Assembly (NCBI RefSeq): GCF_026230105.1
Contig: NC_079482.1
Coordinates: 17,670,001-17,734,000 of the forward strand
DNA: 64,000 nucleotides
Source of the DNA: Diorhabda sublineata
Taxonomy: Eukaryota; Arthropoda; Insecta; Coleoptera; Chrysomelidae
Direction: 5' to 3'
Part shown: positions 1-12,575 of the stretch, one piece after another
Position numbering within the stretch: position 1 is the stretch's first letter
Layout of the letters: every line of letters begins with the position of its first letter
Translations under genes and position numbers: made by a program
Notes under the pieces: model-generated
The model's database searches: none
What the model saw: the letters and a program-made list of their open reading frames with translations, nothing else
Told to the model about the DNA's origin: nothing

Positions 1-1740
1 TCTATAAAAATAATATTAATATTCCTAGTTATTTATAAAAATTCTAATCCTAATAAATCTAGTAACTATTATCTAGTGAATAAAACTAGGTAATTAGTAT
101 CTGTTCTCACTTAATTTTGTTGTAATATAAGCAATCTTTAAATGAAATCGAAATTTCACATCCAATTTCCAGTTATTTTTAACTTCCTCCGCTAATGTGA
201 AAAAAGACATAGATTTCATTCGAGATATATTCAAATATCTTGACAGTAAGTGAAATAAATGTTCGAGTTGGAAACAGATTTGGATAGTTGAAATAAAAAT
301 TGTTCGAAACGTAATATTTTATATAATTTATATTAGAGTTCGATTTTAGGATCATCAATCTTCTTGAAATAGATCGACGAATAGGGTATTTGTTTCAAAA
401 TGACATGTGGTTTCTTCTGGCGAAAAGGTCGAATTCCACAATTCTGGTGAAACCACACAATCAATTCACTATATTCCACATTTCACTTCAATGAGAGAAT
501 GTTAATAACAGAATGTCATAGTTTGTACAAGTTGGCCAAATAAAGGTATTACTTTTGACTGCAGTTTCAATTAACTGTCACTGTGGCTTTTCCACGATAA
601 AATATACTTCTTTCATAAAATTGATGCTCTTTTCTTTAGAGAATGAAAAAACTGAATATTTTATGAATTGAAGTTTGAGAAATTATATTTACTTATTACG
701 ACGGCACTAAGTGAATGAAAAAATTATTCAATTGTTTCTCAATACACATACACATTTATTATATTTAATCAGAATAAGCTATTATTAGTTCCACCTGAAT
801 ATTTGAGTTTTCAACGGCTACCAACCATAACACAAAACGGGTTTCTTGCGATTACCGGTTCTATAACAAATGTTATATAGAAATAACTAATACGTAGTTT
901 CAAAAATCATAGAAAACACCCCACGATTCTATAATAGTCACATTAATTTTTTTCATCAGTGTGAACTATTTTTAACACGCTCATATTAGCTTCAAACACT
1001 AATCAAAAACTTCGACAACCTTACCAACCACACCGTTACGACTCGATACAAGTTTCTACAAAATATAGGTATATAAGCAGCGAAGCTATTATACGTGGAT
1101 AATAAAGTTCAAAAAAACTAAAAAACACGATTTTAATGCATATCAAATTGAAAAGCTGGAAATAGTTTTTAAAATGACCGTGAAACAATTAGGAATCGAA
1201 AATACTACTATTATTGTAAAAAAACGCTAGGGGCTTTGTTCCATATTTCATTGGTTACTGTTTTAAGCTTATTTTGAAAGTTATTTTGAACTTTCTAGTT
1301 TGATTTGCTTTGGAAGCGTGCGTTTGAGTTTTCTAAAACTAAATTGATTCTCTTTTCAATTGATTGCTGCTAAAAGAGCATGATTTTTTTTAAACTATAA
1401 TGTATTTCTCCTATATCAGTATGCCTACCGACTTTTTTACAATATTTTCAAACTAGCTTCATAAAACTATGTTTCCTGAATACGGTTATAGTATGAATCG
1501 CAGTTTTGGAAAATGTATTTAAGCACCTTGTTACTACTACAAGCATTCAAGCATTTTGTAAACTATAAAATTGTTTCGAGCAATGAAATATATAATGAAT
1601 ATTTAGAAAAAATGTAATCAAAATACAGAAATACTTTCGTAAATTAAACTAATTATCCATATATAAATAAACACTTCCATTCACATAACTAAAAAATATA
1701 ACAAATCACTTGATAAGTCGAGTGACTGACTACTTACCAA
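1..1740. other. AT-rich sequence, no gene seen
   Basis: No reading frame with recognisable protein similarity and no clear repeat was found. The sequence is AT-rich with only short open stretches. It may be intergenic or intronic. Confidence 0.4.
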
Positions 1741-2430
1741 AAATCGATTTTATTTATTAATGTAATTTTCTCCAGGGGCAAAACAATCATTCCAACGCTA
1801 CTGTAACTTCTCGTTACCATGCTTGTAGAAGGATTTCTCTTTTGCTTCAAAAGTTTCAGCGATTGCTTCATCATTTGAGCTAAACGACAGAGGTCATATC
1901 TGGACTATACGGTGGATAAGGACGTATGAGACCGTTTTTCCTTGAGTTTTGCATTCAAACGATTCAACAACTCTATACAGTATTCGCTATTGATGATCTG
2001 CCCGTTTTGGATATAGTCGATGAGGAATATTTCATGCGCATCTCAAAATACTGAAGCTATAACATTCCCAGAAGTCTGTTGTGCATTTGGACGCTTTGGA
2101 CGTGGTTCACCGGCTGCAGTCCACTCAGATGTTGATCGTTTTGGTTCTGGAGTGAAGTGATGGATCCATGTTTCAGCCATTGTCACGTATAGACGCAAAA
2201 AATCTGATTTATTACACCAAATATTGCTCTGAATCATCATCATGTTATTGTTTTTTATCGACTGCGGCACCCACTTTAAAAAATTTTTTTCATGGTCAAA
2301 TGTTGATCTATAATTGTAAAATCATGATATCATGATTCGGCCTCAGCTATCTCACGCAATTTAAAAAAAGACTAATTTTTGATGTTTTCTGGATTAACAC
2401 AGTCTTTTGAAAGGTGGTATTTCGTAAACT
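1741..2430 (-). pseudogene. Mariner transposase relic (C-terminal two thirds)
   Basis: Read on the minus strand this is a decayed mariner transposase, the DD34D enzyme that cuts and pastes its own element at TA sites. The frame at 2043-2270 contains YVTMAETWIHHFTPEPKRST and EWTAAGEPRPKRP, the classic block around the first catalytic residue; the usual DET is here AET, so that aspartate is lost. Further on are IDYIQNGQIINSEY, then PPYSPD, then a C-terminal EAKEKSFYKHG block. The segment holding the usual HQDNAP motif (second catalytic Asp) between KEKRSH and PPYSPD is deleted. Weak helix-turn-helix similarity extends to about 2430. It cannot encode an active enzyme. Terminal inverted repeats were not found. 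Confidence 0.85.
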
Positions 2431-4422
2431 TTATATGGATTTGATTTGATCTGTGTGTCAGTCGAACGACTTATTGAATAATGTAAAACATATTGCATTT
2501 CTCTTTGGGCTCTCAATTGAATGAAAAATGACTATTGAAATCAATGAAACAAGTATGTCCGATAAACTGAAATCGTATTACCGATTTATATATCTCGTAG
2601 CAACCAATTACATAAAGATATAGACCGTACGGTTCAGATATGTACACTGTTTTAGTTCGAATTTCTGTTTGGAATAAATAATGAATCTTCTTGGTATACG
2701 TTTCGTTTTCTGAGGAAATACTTGATAAATCATGTTTACAAATCATGAAGAATCATCCATTGCCTAATTTTTCTGAATATTTGCATGCCATGGGTATTCA
2801 TTGCCAATAATTTTCTCCCATTTTCTTCCATCTAGGATGATTTTCACATGTTTTGGGGCAAAGTTACATTATACTCAATTTCATGGTGAGAAAAGTATTT
2901 GCGCCTGTCTAGTTGCTTATATTTCAGTTATGCTTGCTATCAATGTGAACCTCAATAGTCATAGTTTCATTATAGTTATGCAAACTTACCCAATTATTAT
3001 CTTCAGGTCTTGATAAGTAGATATTCCAATCATACAAAATCAATATTAGATAATGCAATGAAACCGGGAACAGGTATTTGTTTAATTTAGTTATTTTCCA
3101 CAACTTCACAACCATTTCCGTTGGGTTTCTATCCAAATTTAAATTCTTAAAATAGTATTTAGATTGGAGAGAATGTTTCAAATTTTGAATTATAGGAACA
3201 AGCAGCGATACGAATCTTTGTTAATTTATCAACTAGAGCGAAAAACCTCAGTATATAATTAGATTCAAAGTTGGAAATAAAATAATTGGAAATAGTGAAA
3301 CACATTTACTAATTTTAAAATATGATTGTTATAATAGGATGACAAGAAGAGAGTAGAAACAATTTGGGCTCTGAAATGAAACTACGGCGCAAATCGTCTA
3401 TAAAATAGATGGTGTGCAATTGTTACAGCCTAGTGTGACATACTGATGCATTAGTAGCTTATAGTTAGTCATTTAGAAAATGTTCGTCATCACTACACGA
3501 TACTTGACGTTGTCTCAACATATTATACAATGTAATTTGGATTTACAGCGTTAACAGCGCTCATGTTGTTTCAAATGATAATTGGTGGATGTCATGCTAT
3601 GTTTAGAAATAAAGTTACTTATGATAAATGATTTTTTATGGAAAGAGAGTCCATTCCGTACATCATGATTGCTGATAAATTAGAGGAAATTATTATTTCG
3701 AAATTGATTCCTTTAGTAATCATCCAAAGATTTCGGATTTTAGAATTTAGAAATTATTAAAGCTTGGATGACAACAAGAGAGAAGACAAGTAGAAACAGT
3801 TTGTTTTTGAAAACTTATCTGAGTGTCCTTACAAGCGTAAGGGCACCTTCAACGAATAATTATAATTTATTCATATAATTCATATGACGGAAAGAATATG
3901 GGGTTGAAATTCTACAAATTTATCTCTACTTTGGTAATTCAGTGATAAAACGAAACAAAATTACGAGAAACATTACTGATCTAAAAAGAACTTTGGTTCG
4001 ACGTGATTGAATTTAAACTAAAATTTTATTTGTATTTCATGTTTCCAATTTTTTCGATTGTGTTTCAACTAAGTAATACATTTAGAAGACTTGTTGTTTA
4101 TCTATACTATCATCACTTGACTTCCAAATTATTTGTCATTATCTATTATTGATTTATTCTAATAGGTACTATCTTGTACAGATATTCCTTCTCACTGATA
4201 GAAAATTCATCGTTACATATCTTAATCTCTAATATTTATTTTGAGGGACCACCAGAAATTTTATACTCTCTAAACAGTCAGTGAAGGGTTTGAGTTGATT
4301 CTCTTATTCACTATTGCAATATTTTGAAATGGTTTGTTTCAATTCATCAGTTTACAAATTGTCTGAACTTAGTAGTACATGAGTTCCAAGAAAATTAGTT
4401 TTCAATTATAAAAACATAATCA
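2431..4422. other. No gene seen; weak local duplication
   Basis: No recognisable coding sequence. A phrase beginning gatgacaagaagagag near 3340 recurs in diverged form near 3765 (gatgacaacaagagag), each followed by a similar run, suggesting an old duplication about 425 bp apart. A short hairpin lies at 3823-3846. Open frames here are short and look like chance. Confidence 0.35.
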
Positions 4423-4424
4423 TA

Positions 4425-5256
4425 CGAGGTGTGGCTATTAAATAACGAGACGGGTGGGGTTAAAAAGTAGTTTGTTAGGTATTTAGATATCTTGTCTATG
4501 CAAGTTCCAAAACACGTTTCCGTCACTATTATAGTATATGTGCGGTAGCGGTTTGATACGAACGTGATTGTTTCTCGTGCCGTAAACCGTGTGTGACGAA
4601 AAACAGGAACAACCTATCGATCTCAAATTTCTCGTTAAATTGTGAAAAACTCCGAATGAGTACTATAAATTGTTGCAAGAGACATATGGGGACAATTCTC
4701 TCGTGCGCGTGTTTTTGAGTGGTGTAAGCGCTTTAATGAGGGCCGAGAGACCACTGAATATGACCAACGCCCAGGTCGCCCTGTGACTGTTTCAACTCCG
4801 AAAACAGGGACCAAAATTAACCAAATTGTGCGTGAATATCCTCGAATGAGCATATGGATGATTGCCGAGGCTGTAAATGCAGATAAAGAAACGGTTAGAA
4901 AAATTTTACTCGAGGAATTACACAAAAGTCTTCGCGAAGCTGGTATCAAAAATCCTGACCAAAAGCTCTTGCGTCAACGGGTCTGCTTGGATTTTCTTGA
5001 AAGGCTAGAAAAAGATCTGCTTTGAAAAGGACCTGATTTGAGGCGATGGAGACGGTGAAGCAAAAAACGGCAGAGCTCCTAAAGTCCTTAGCCAAAGAAG
5101 ACTTCCAGCACTGCTTCGATAAATTGAAAAAAATTTATGGAAAGATGTGTGGCGAGGGAAAGGGAGTATATTGAAGGAAAGCATTCGAATGCAGAATAAT
5201 TTTCATAATAAAACCCTTTTTCGTAACCAGGCTCATTATTGAATAGCCAGACCTCA
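4425..5256 (+). mobile_element. Internally deleted mariner element with both TIRs
   Basis: The left end cgaggtgtggctattaaata and the right end (reverse complement tgaggtctggctattcaata) form terminal inverted repeats that agree at 24 of the first 30 positions. TA dinucleotides flank both ends (4423-4424 and 5257-5258), as expected for mariner target duplication. The interior keeps the N-terminal and extreme C-terminal parts of the transposase but lacks most of the catalytic domain. At 832 bp it is shorter than the 1.2-1.3 kb usual for mariner, so it is a non-autonomous deletion derivative. Confidence 0.9.
4618..5180 (+). pseudogene. Mariner transposase relic, catalytic core deleted
   Basis: The first part translates as a paired-type helix-turn-helix DNA-binding region: IDLKFLVKL, then a frameshift, VFEWCKRFNEGRETTEYDQR, PGRPVTV, and NQIVREYPRMSIWMIAEAVN. 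The open stretch at 4783-5025 covers its second half and ends at a stop just after DFLERLEKDLL. Sequence then jumps to the C-terminal block EAMETVKQKTAELLKSLAKE followed by DFQHCFDKLKKIYGKM, which normally follows the third catalytic aspartate. All three catalytic acidic positions fall in the missing segment. It may still bind DNA in principle but cannot cut it. Confidence 0.85.
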
Positions 5257-5259
5257 TAT

Positions 5260-5985
5260 TATCTTCTAAACATTAATCTTAATACATTTAAATCATTTTA
5301 AAATTTCCTCTAGCTTCGATAATTTCCATTCTGGTTACGATTCATGCTATTTTCTTAGGTTTAGAAACATCTCTCCTTATCACCGTTACCAATGAACTTT
5401 TTCCACAGTTTTCACATTTTAACTTCAATAAATTGTTTATAAGACAGTTTTTAATTGATTTAATTTAAAAAAAAAGCTTTTTACACAAAAATCAATTATT
5501 TCGCAACTTCATTCAGATGTAAGCATTCGCAAAAGTATGTGGTCGATGTGTGCATGTAGTACTTCATTCCAAGCAACTTTTACTCTCCAGATTAACCACA
5601 CGAGAGGAAACTGGTGTAGTCTTGATTCAAATCTTGCGTTATATTACCTCCAATGAACACAATTGGTGGTAAGCAATATTCTCCCAAAACATGCGCATGC
5701 TTCTCAACAACAACTCAATATTAGTGCACTTTCCATTGCTGCACTTACTATTGTTTTTGGGACTCATGACCTCAAACAGAATCACGATTTGTCGCCAAAC
5801 ACTATATCACGCCATATGTAATGAACTTTGAAATTGCTATTTCAATGTAAAATTATTTTTAGAGTAGAATTTCAATATATAAAGAGAAATACATCCGACA
5901 AGTTCAAAATCGTGTGACAGTAATAAAAATCATGAAATTACGATTAAAAACATAAATGAGAATCATCAAAAAAATGACGAACAAT
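5260..5985. other. No gene seen
   Basis: AT-rich sequence between the mariner deletion derivative and the next LINE relic. No protein similarity, repeat or RNA gene was recognised. Confidence 0.35.
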
Positions 5986-5989
5986 ACAT

Positions 5990-7090
5990 TGATGAGGAAA
6001 TGGGAAAGAAACAAATACGGAAAAATGAAACAAACCGAAGAAAACATAGACATGTTGATTAGCTTAATAGGAAGGGAGAAAAATGACAGATTACGTTCAT
6101 CGATTTGAATCCAACTGAATCAACGGAAAGATGGTATGGGATAATATGAGAAAAATAGGAATTCCTAGGAAAATAACAAAGATATCAAAAGGAATATATG
6201 AAACGTGAGAAGGAAAGTTAAAAAATAAACGTAAGAACCTTAGGATGGAGATGGAAATAAAACAAAGATATAGTCTTAGTTCTCATATATTTATATTTGT
6301 CATGGATAGGATAAGATAAGAGAAGAATTATAAACTGGAAATGATAATTGGCTACAGGAATCCAGAATCGGTAAAAATAGATGGATTAGTATATGCAGAC
6401 AATACAGTACTCTCAGCAGATACATTTAAGAAAATGGAAGAAAAATTAGACATATTGATAAAAATAATAGAAGCCCTGAGAATGGAAGGGAATATCAAGA
6501 AATGAAAAAGGTATAGAGATAAAAAACAGAGTAAGAAAAGCAAATCAAATCTTCTATGTTCTTCACTCAAGACAATTTTCGGGAAACAAAAAATAGGAGA
6601 AGACATAAAAACTAAAGTATACAACTCTATAACTGTCCCACGTAAATAAATGTAAGTGAGTTGAGTAACGAACAAAAGATAGAGAGCAAAATAGTAGCAT
6701 CGGAGTTGAAGCAAAAGAGGAAGTAGCAGGGAAAACAGGGATGGATTGGATAAGAAATTAGAAAAATTTCTAAAAACTCAAACAGGAACCAATAAGGAAC
6801 AAAATTTCTGGAAGATGTTCAAACACATAGAAAGAAGCACTAGTAATAAAAGAGAGAAAAGCAAAAAATATATAGGAAAAGGAATGGAAGACCCAGGAAA
6901 ACTTGGCTAAAACAAGTGGCATATGAAGAGGAAAGAAAAGGGAAAGCATTACAGCAGAAACAGTGGAAAACATGGATGAAAGAAGAGAAGCTAAAATTCC
7001 AATAATCCGACACTCGAAAGGGTATAAAGAGTTTTAAAAATAAGAGAAGGAAAGGAGAGAAATTAGTGTGGAGTGGTTTATGAGTGGTCC
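5990..7090 (+). pseudogene. Non-LTR retrotransposon (LINE) reverse transcriptase relic
   Basis: This is the second half of a LINE reverse transcriptase, the enzyme that copies element RNA into DNA at a nicked target. Successive blocks, in shifting frames, read IGIPRKITKISKGIYET, then IIGYRNPESVKIDGLVYADN (the YADD active-site box, here with the second Asp changed to Asn), then ADTFKKMEEKLDILIKI, VRKANQIFYVLHS, KIGEDIKTKVYNSI and a C-terminal KTWLKQV block near 6895. At least five frame breaks are present, so it is dead. The + strand is strikingly purine-rich here. The same lineage reappears on the minus strand at 59210-59700. The clade is not settled; it resembles RTE/Proto2-like or CR1-like insect LINEs. 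Confidence 0.85.
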
Positions 7091-7099
7091 CTCGAAAAA

Positions 7100-8600
7100 A
7101 AAAATTGCAAAACAGTAAGAGATAAAATATTATCATGACTCGCCAAAAAATTAAGGTCATTAAATTATATTTTCGTCTTGTAATTCCACTCAGTATATTT
7201 ACGAGTTTAATTGGAATTTATTCTCCAAATGTTGAAATTAATATCTCAAAGTCATAATAGCTATTTTTCATAAATAAGCGGAGCTCTCAAGAGACAACAT
7301 CAAAGCGTCGTGATTCGGTTTTTTCAATTATTCATTTTCCCGCATTTCGCGAGAACACGTTATGATACTTTTTCATCCAGCTGCTTTGACATTTTGAAAA
7401 ATGTATATAAAAATACCAACAAACATCAATTCTGGTCAGAATTAATTTCTATATTGGATGACTATTATTTAATGCTGCATTAACTAAAGGAATTATGAGT
7501 TGCTATTATGGTTTTCACTTGAGAACCTTGAAACAAGTCAATAGAGATAGTTACATGAGTAAAGGTCATTAAAGATGATTACAAAGCAAGCAATTAATTC
7601 AAGAAGCTTCATTGCTTCGTTCAATGTTACAAATTTAGTAAGATTACAATACTATATATATAGAAAAATAAACTTAACAACAGTTATTAGATATTACTAG
7701 GGCGAACAAATTAGAAACGACACAATAAAAATTGTCAGTAGGATCTATCGTTGATTAGATGGAGAAAAAGCAACTTATTATAGACATTTAAGCAAATTGA
7801 CATCTCAAAACATTCTAGGGTAATATGGAAAACAAAAGGAAAACAAACAATGCATTAAATCTATAAATAATACAAAGATCTGAATATACGGGGCTCGTAC
7901 TTACCGATTATGAATTTGGTAACTACAAGGGTTATCTTGAAAGTTTCCTACCTCAATCCGCAGTAATCGATTTAAGTTGCTCGTGCTTTAAGAGATTCTC
8001 ACTTTCTCACTAATACTTTAGCTATTTTATATAGATTGAATAGTAAGGAAAAAGTAAAACTCATTGTTTCCATAAGTTGTGAACTTAAATTTTCACCTTT
8101 CATAAGTCTTCTAAATCTACTTTAGTTGAATTTAAGTTGCAGTTTAGTACGACAGAAGAACTAGAATCTAATGATTGTCTGACAATTGTGAAAGTGTATT
8201 TGAATGTTAAGAATTTGATTGTCTGATTGTAGAAAAACTTGATTAAGATTAGTTGCATAATTGATTGTTTCCTACAGGTAGTTTTCCATTATGATATATT
8301 GTTTTACATTTTCAAAACATGTATCTTCAGTTCCTGGATATTTAATTTTCTCCCAAATGATTAGATCAAAAACAATTCACACAGAGATTCATTCTTTTGA
8401 TTTCAATAGTTTTTTGAAGCTTATAACATCATTTTCTCTTATTGTATATGAAGTTTCCAAAAGGACACATATCATAGCGAACAATTTGTAAAATTGATCG
8501 ACTGTAGATAATACTTTTCTATGAACATTGAAATTTTGTATTACTATTTCATAGACCAGATTCGATAATTTTTGAAACAAAAAAAAAATAACGGTAGTTT
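7100..8600. other. No gene seen
   Basis: AT-rich sequence. Open frames of 60-66 codons around 8290-8580 lie on both strands, have AT-driven composition and no recognisable similarity, so I do not call them genes. Confidence 0.35.
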
Positions 8601-8607
8601 CATCCTA

Positions 8608-10195
8608 ACCAATTAGAAAAGAAGGGAAATATGATAAAAATGAAAGGATTAATAAATTACTGGCAATTTGCGTCAGGGAAGTGGAAGAGTTTTTAGGGCT
8701 AGTCCCATAAAATACAAATTTATAGCAAAGTTGTAGCTGATAAAAAGATCTAGAGCTTTTGTATTCACAATTTTTTCACATAACCTCAAAAGTTATGAGA
8801 AAAATTCAAATAACCAAGTTTTTGGTTTTTCATTAATATCTTTTTCAAAGAAATTTCTTTTTTGGGTGGAAACTTAACTTGTATATCACAAATTCACTGT
8901 TTTTTTTTACGTTTTAAAATATTTATTTTGATTTAATACCAAAAAGCACCCTAATTTTATATAGAAACTCTCGCTTCGAAATATCAGCTTTTTCAAAAAG
9001 TCGGTGTGCTTTTGTTCGTTGAAATCTCTGCTTTCTGATAAGTTGAAAAAAATAAGCATTATTATAGTAAATGTTTTCAGAAAATGCAAAAAATCGAAAA
9101 AAAAATGTAATTGCTGCTTATTTATTGAATTCTAATTACATTCATGTCATAGAAAATCTCATAAAATATAAATACACATGAAAATCGTGCTATTGAATTT
9201 AAATACATCATTCTGATTACGTTATTCATTATAATATTTTCAAAAACTTGTTATTTGTAAATGCCTTATAGAGAATTATAATCAATTATTCATTAGTTTT
9301 TAGTTCTTTGATGGCATTTCTTCATCGTTAGATTCGACAAACATTTCCAATTCTAGTTAAGTCGAAATCTTCAAAACCCTCACCTTCTTCATCTCCAATA
9401 TAATATCCAGTGTTCTTCATTCACAATTTCATCTTAATCATTAACTTTCTCGTGGGGTTTTCTTGTTTCTTCTTGGAACAATTGTGCATTTTAAACCATG
9501 TCGGGAGCCACATTTTAACTGTTACATCCAGTTTCACAGCTGCAGCAAATAGTTTTAAGCAATACTTCCGGAATTAATTTTTTTTCTGGAAAATTGGGCC
9601 TAATGCCACGTTGATGTTGATTCCAGTCTCAATCTGTTACTGTCAGTTCGTTACTCAACAAAATATTGTAGATGCTTTAACTTATTTGTTTTTTTAATTA
9701 TAGTACTATATTTCGATTTGCAATTTTTTCATTTATTAATGTAGCATGTAATTCTTACCTTTTACCAATAAATGAAGTGTGAATTCTAATAAATAGTTTA
9801 AAATAGTATATATATTAAATATCAGAATGTAGAGATTTCAAGGAACAAAAAGCATACCTACTTTTTAAATAGTTGATATTTTAACGTAAGAATTTTCGAT
9901 TGAAAATTAGGGTGCTTTTTTGATAATAAGTCAGAAAAATAAATATTTTAAATCAAATAAATTACAGTGTATTTGGAACATAAAAAGTGAGTTTTAACCA
10001 AAAATTGAAAATACAAAAGTTGTAGATCTTGTTATCACCTACAAGTTTGCCATTTAACTTATTTCCTATAATTTTGCGGGAAATGGTGATAAACCATTTC
10101 TTATCCTCACAAACTGATCTCTTCACACTTCCTGAATTCAGTTCGGCCATAATTTATGTTTCCTTTCATTTTTATCATATTCCTCTCCTTTTCCA
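8608..10195. mobile_element. Probable transposon with long inverted repeats
   Basis: The left arm (about 8608-8965) and the reverse complement of the right arm (about 9895-10195) align. Shared phrases in the same order are atatgataaaaatgaaagg, then a gttgtagctgataa / cttgtaggtgataa pair with agatct and cttttgtatt, then ttttaaaatatttattt and aaaagcaccctaatttt. The arms are diverged, and the left arm carries extra sequence. About 930 bp lie between them, including a Cys-rich coding relic on the minus strand. This looks like a cut-and-paste or foldback element with roughly 300-bp inverted ends. No target-site duplication was identified and the family is not named. Confidence 0.65.
9330..9660 (-). 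pseudogene. Cys-rich C-terminal tail relic of an unnamed insect element protein
   Basis: On the minus strand the sequence reads TDWDWNQHQRGIRPNFPEK, then LIPEVLLKTICCSCETGCNS. After a one-base frame change it continues KCGSRHGLKCTIVPRR. From memory, many unnamed transposon-associated insect proteins end in W-G-W, P-I, P-x-x-L-L-K-x-I-x-C-x-C-x3-C, then C-x-C-R-K-x-G-L-x-C, and this matches that layout. The last cysteines are lost. It sits inside the inverted-repeat element, so it is probably the remnant of that element's own protein. The function of the tail is unknown to me; a zinc-binding role is inference from the cysteines. Confidence 0.6.
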
Positions 10196-10199
10196 ATGA

Positions 10200-11030
10200 G
10201 TTCCATGCTACTATTATTTTTTCTTCAGTTTTTACTATTCTTGAAGGCTTCGACCCTACTCTATTAGTTAATAGGAAAAATATCAAAAGTGTCCACTCTC
10301 TACAGACTGTTTGAAAGACCCTAATATGCGTCGAATTTTGGTAATTAACTTTCTTAACTAAGGAAATTGTTATTTCTGAACGAATAATAAGTCAAAAGTT
10401 GCGCGAATAAGATTGTGGTTCATAAGTTTTTAATTCGAAAGCATTCTTGGGAAGTCTGTGATAAAATTGTTACCACCAAAGATATAATCACTGCTTCCGC
10501 TTTACCTCTTAAACATGATTTCATGTGATGAAATTTCCGCTTATTGCTTAAATTTATATCATTATGGATTTTATCATAAAAGTTTAACTGTCTGTTCTTT
10601 CTGCAAATATAAATTTGATGTGAATTATCTATATTAATTCTGCATAAAAAACAATTTCAAAATATTTCTTCTATAAGATTAATAGATTTCACATGCAAAT
10701 CTTTTCTATTCAGTTCAAATTATTTTAATTTACTTGAGAGTTAACCAGTTTCTGATTTATTCCATCAAGAAACGTTTTAGATATGCCTCATTGTGATTCT
10801 AGTTAAGATTTTCCGTTCTTCAGAACTTATTTTCTTTTTTTTTTAATGTGTTTATTATCGTAAAATTCGATATAGATAAAAATACTTCAATTCAACAACA
10901 ATGAAATAAAAGGAACTTATTTATGATTTGTAGATGCTTCAATCTCCCCTAAGTCGAAACTTAGATTTGTTCGATATTGATAATATATTTAGAATCAGTT
11001 GTTTACTGACTCCTAAGGATCCAATTCTCT
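10200..11030. other. No gene seen
   Basis: AT-rich sequence with no recognisable coding or repeat structure. Confidence 0.35.
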
Positions 11031-11240
11031 TAACATGTTAAGCCCCGGTGCGGTTCATAGGCCCGCAACTCAACTCTTCCCATAGCCGAGAGCGAGCCTA
11101 TGGACTGCAGAACGTATTTTATTCCAAACCTACTCCAAGGCCCAAGGGACCGTATTTAAATGTTATTCACAGTTTGATTAGACCGTCCTGGGTCATTGAA
11201 ACATTATCCTACACTTGGTCAATTTAATTTTTTTTTTTTT
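11030..11240 (+). other. GC-richer island with a 59-codon open stretch
   Basis: This patch is visibly richer in G+C than its surroundings and ends in a run of about 15 T. A frame without a start codon runs from about 11050 to a stop near 11227; it includes HSRERAYGLQNVFYSKPTPR and GPYLNVIHSLIRPSWVIETL. An inverted pair ccatag...ctatgg lies within it. I do not recognise the protein. It could be an exon fragment, a decayed retroelement or a SINE-like copy read in reverse. Confidence 0.3.
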
Positions 11241-11244
11241 TCAT

Positions 11245-12400
11245 AATCTTCAACTCCATTGTAAAACGGAAAACCTTACTTTTCATATTTTTTTCGTTTT
11301 TTTCAACTTAATTCATATAATATTTGATAACATTTTCAATTTGTGCTACCTTCAATTTATTCAACTTGATCTGTTATGATATTTTTTAAAACATATCTAC
11401 ATTTTTATAAACTTCACATAAAAGTATAAATCATCGTACAAAGGATAAAAAAGCAAACAAATTTTGTTTTTCCATTTTTCTAAAAAAATATATTGAAAAA
11501 GTTTATCTCGAAACAGAAGTGCAAAAATGATGTTTTCTATTACCTCTCTGATCCCTGTTTTAGCGCTAAACTTTACCTCGGGCCCAATGGATCTCATCCA
11601 AACAACATAATTTTCTTGTACTTTTTCTTTCAAATAAATTTTTCCTTCACTTCTCCTTGGATCCACACCCCATATGGACTGTAGACGCCATCAGAATGCA
11701 TTTGTACTCTGTTAATTAGCATTTATTCATAACAACCTTTAAAATTTATTCAAAGTAATGACTGTTATAAAACAATTAATCAATTAATAATAGCCTCCTA
11801 CTTACATACTTTTCTACGATAATTACTTGTTGTATCATGAACCGTCTGTTATATTAATTTTTCTAAAAACGTGAGCATCGGTAGATTCTCAATAGCGCAA
11901 ATTCAAGCTTCAATATTTTGTGGTCTCTCAATAGATTTGTAGTGCACATTTTGTTAAAAATTCTGAAAGACTCACATCTTGAGATATTTAGATTTAATCA
12001 AATTCACAATTCATCTTGCCAACAACTCAATTTCGTTGCTAACGGAGTTTAATCGAGTAATGGTGCTGGTACATTATCATTTGACAAATTTATTGAGTCG
12101 ATTATTCATTAGTTCAATCCGAAAGATTTATAGACCATTCTCTTGGGTGACAAATATCACGTATTAAATAAGGATTAGCATGTAACTATTCATGCAACTT
12201 ATAATTATTAATGATCGCTTTTGTATTGAATGTAAACTTGACAGGGAAGATAATATTTTCTTAAAAATGTGGATTTGAAATATTTGGAAGACTAGAACCG
12301 ATTATTTGTGTCCTTATTTTGGAACATTATGAGAACTTTAAGTAAAGTTCACAAGTTTAAAAGTGAATTTTTCATCTAAAATTCTAATGTTGGGAGCAAT
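11245..12400. other. No gene seen
   Basis: AT-rich sequence with chance open frames on both strands (for example 11397-11666 minus) and no recognisable similarity. Confidence 0.35.
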
Positions 12401-12408
12401 ACACTATA

Positions 12409-12575
12409 CAGAATGAGTTTTATGTATAGAACGTCTCAATTATCTCGGAAACGGCTTGTACGATATTCATAAATTTTTCTCCAGAAAAATAACAATCCCT
12501 GTTATTTCAAATGGATCACCCTATATATTTTCCACTTTTTTTGAAATCCATAACAAATACTTATTATTTTTCATC
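12409..12575 (+). repeat. Left inverted repeat of the Tc1-like element, outer part
   Basis: This aligns with the reverse complement of about 15585-15788: cagaatgag, atgtatagaacg, caattatctcggaaac, then ggatcaccctatatatttt against agatcactctatgtatttt. It ends in atttttcatc at the hAT insertion boundary and resumes at 14143. Confidence 0.85.

Noticed and set aside
6352..7160. Minus-strand frames of 67-120 codons rich in Phe/Leu/Ser
   Set aside because: They are antisense shadows of the purine-rich + strand LINE relic.
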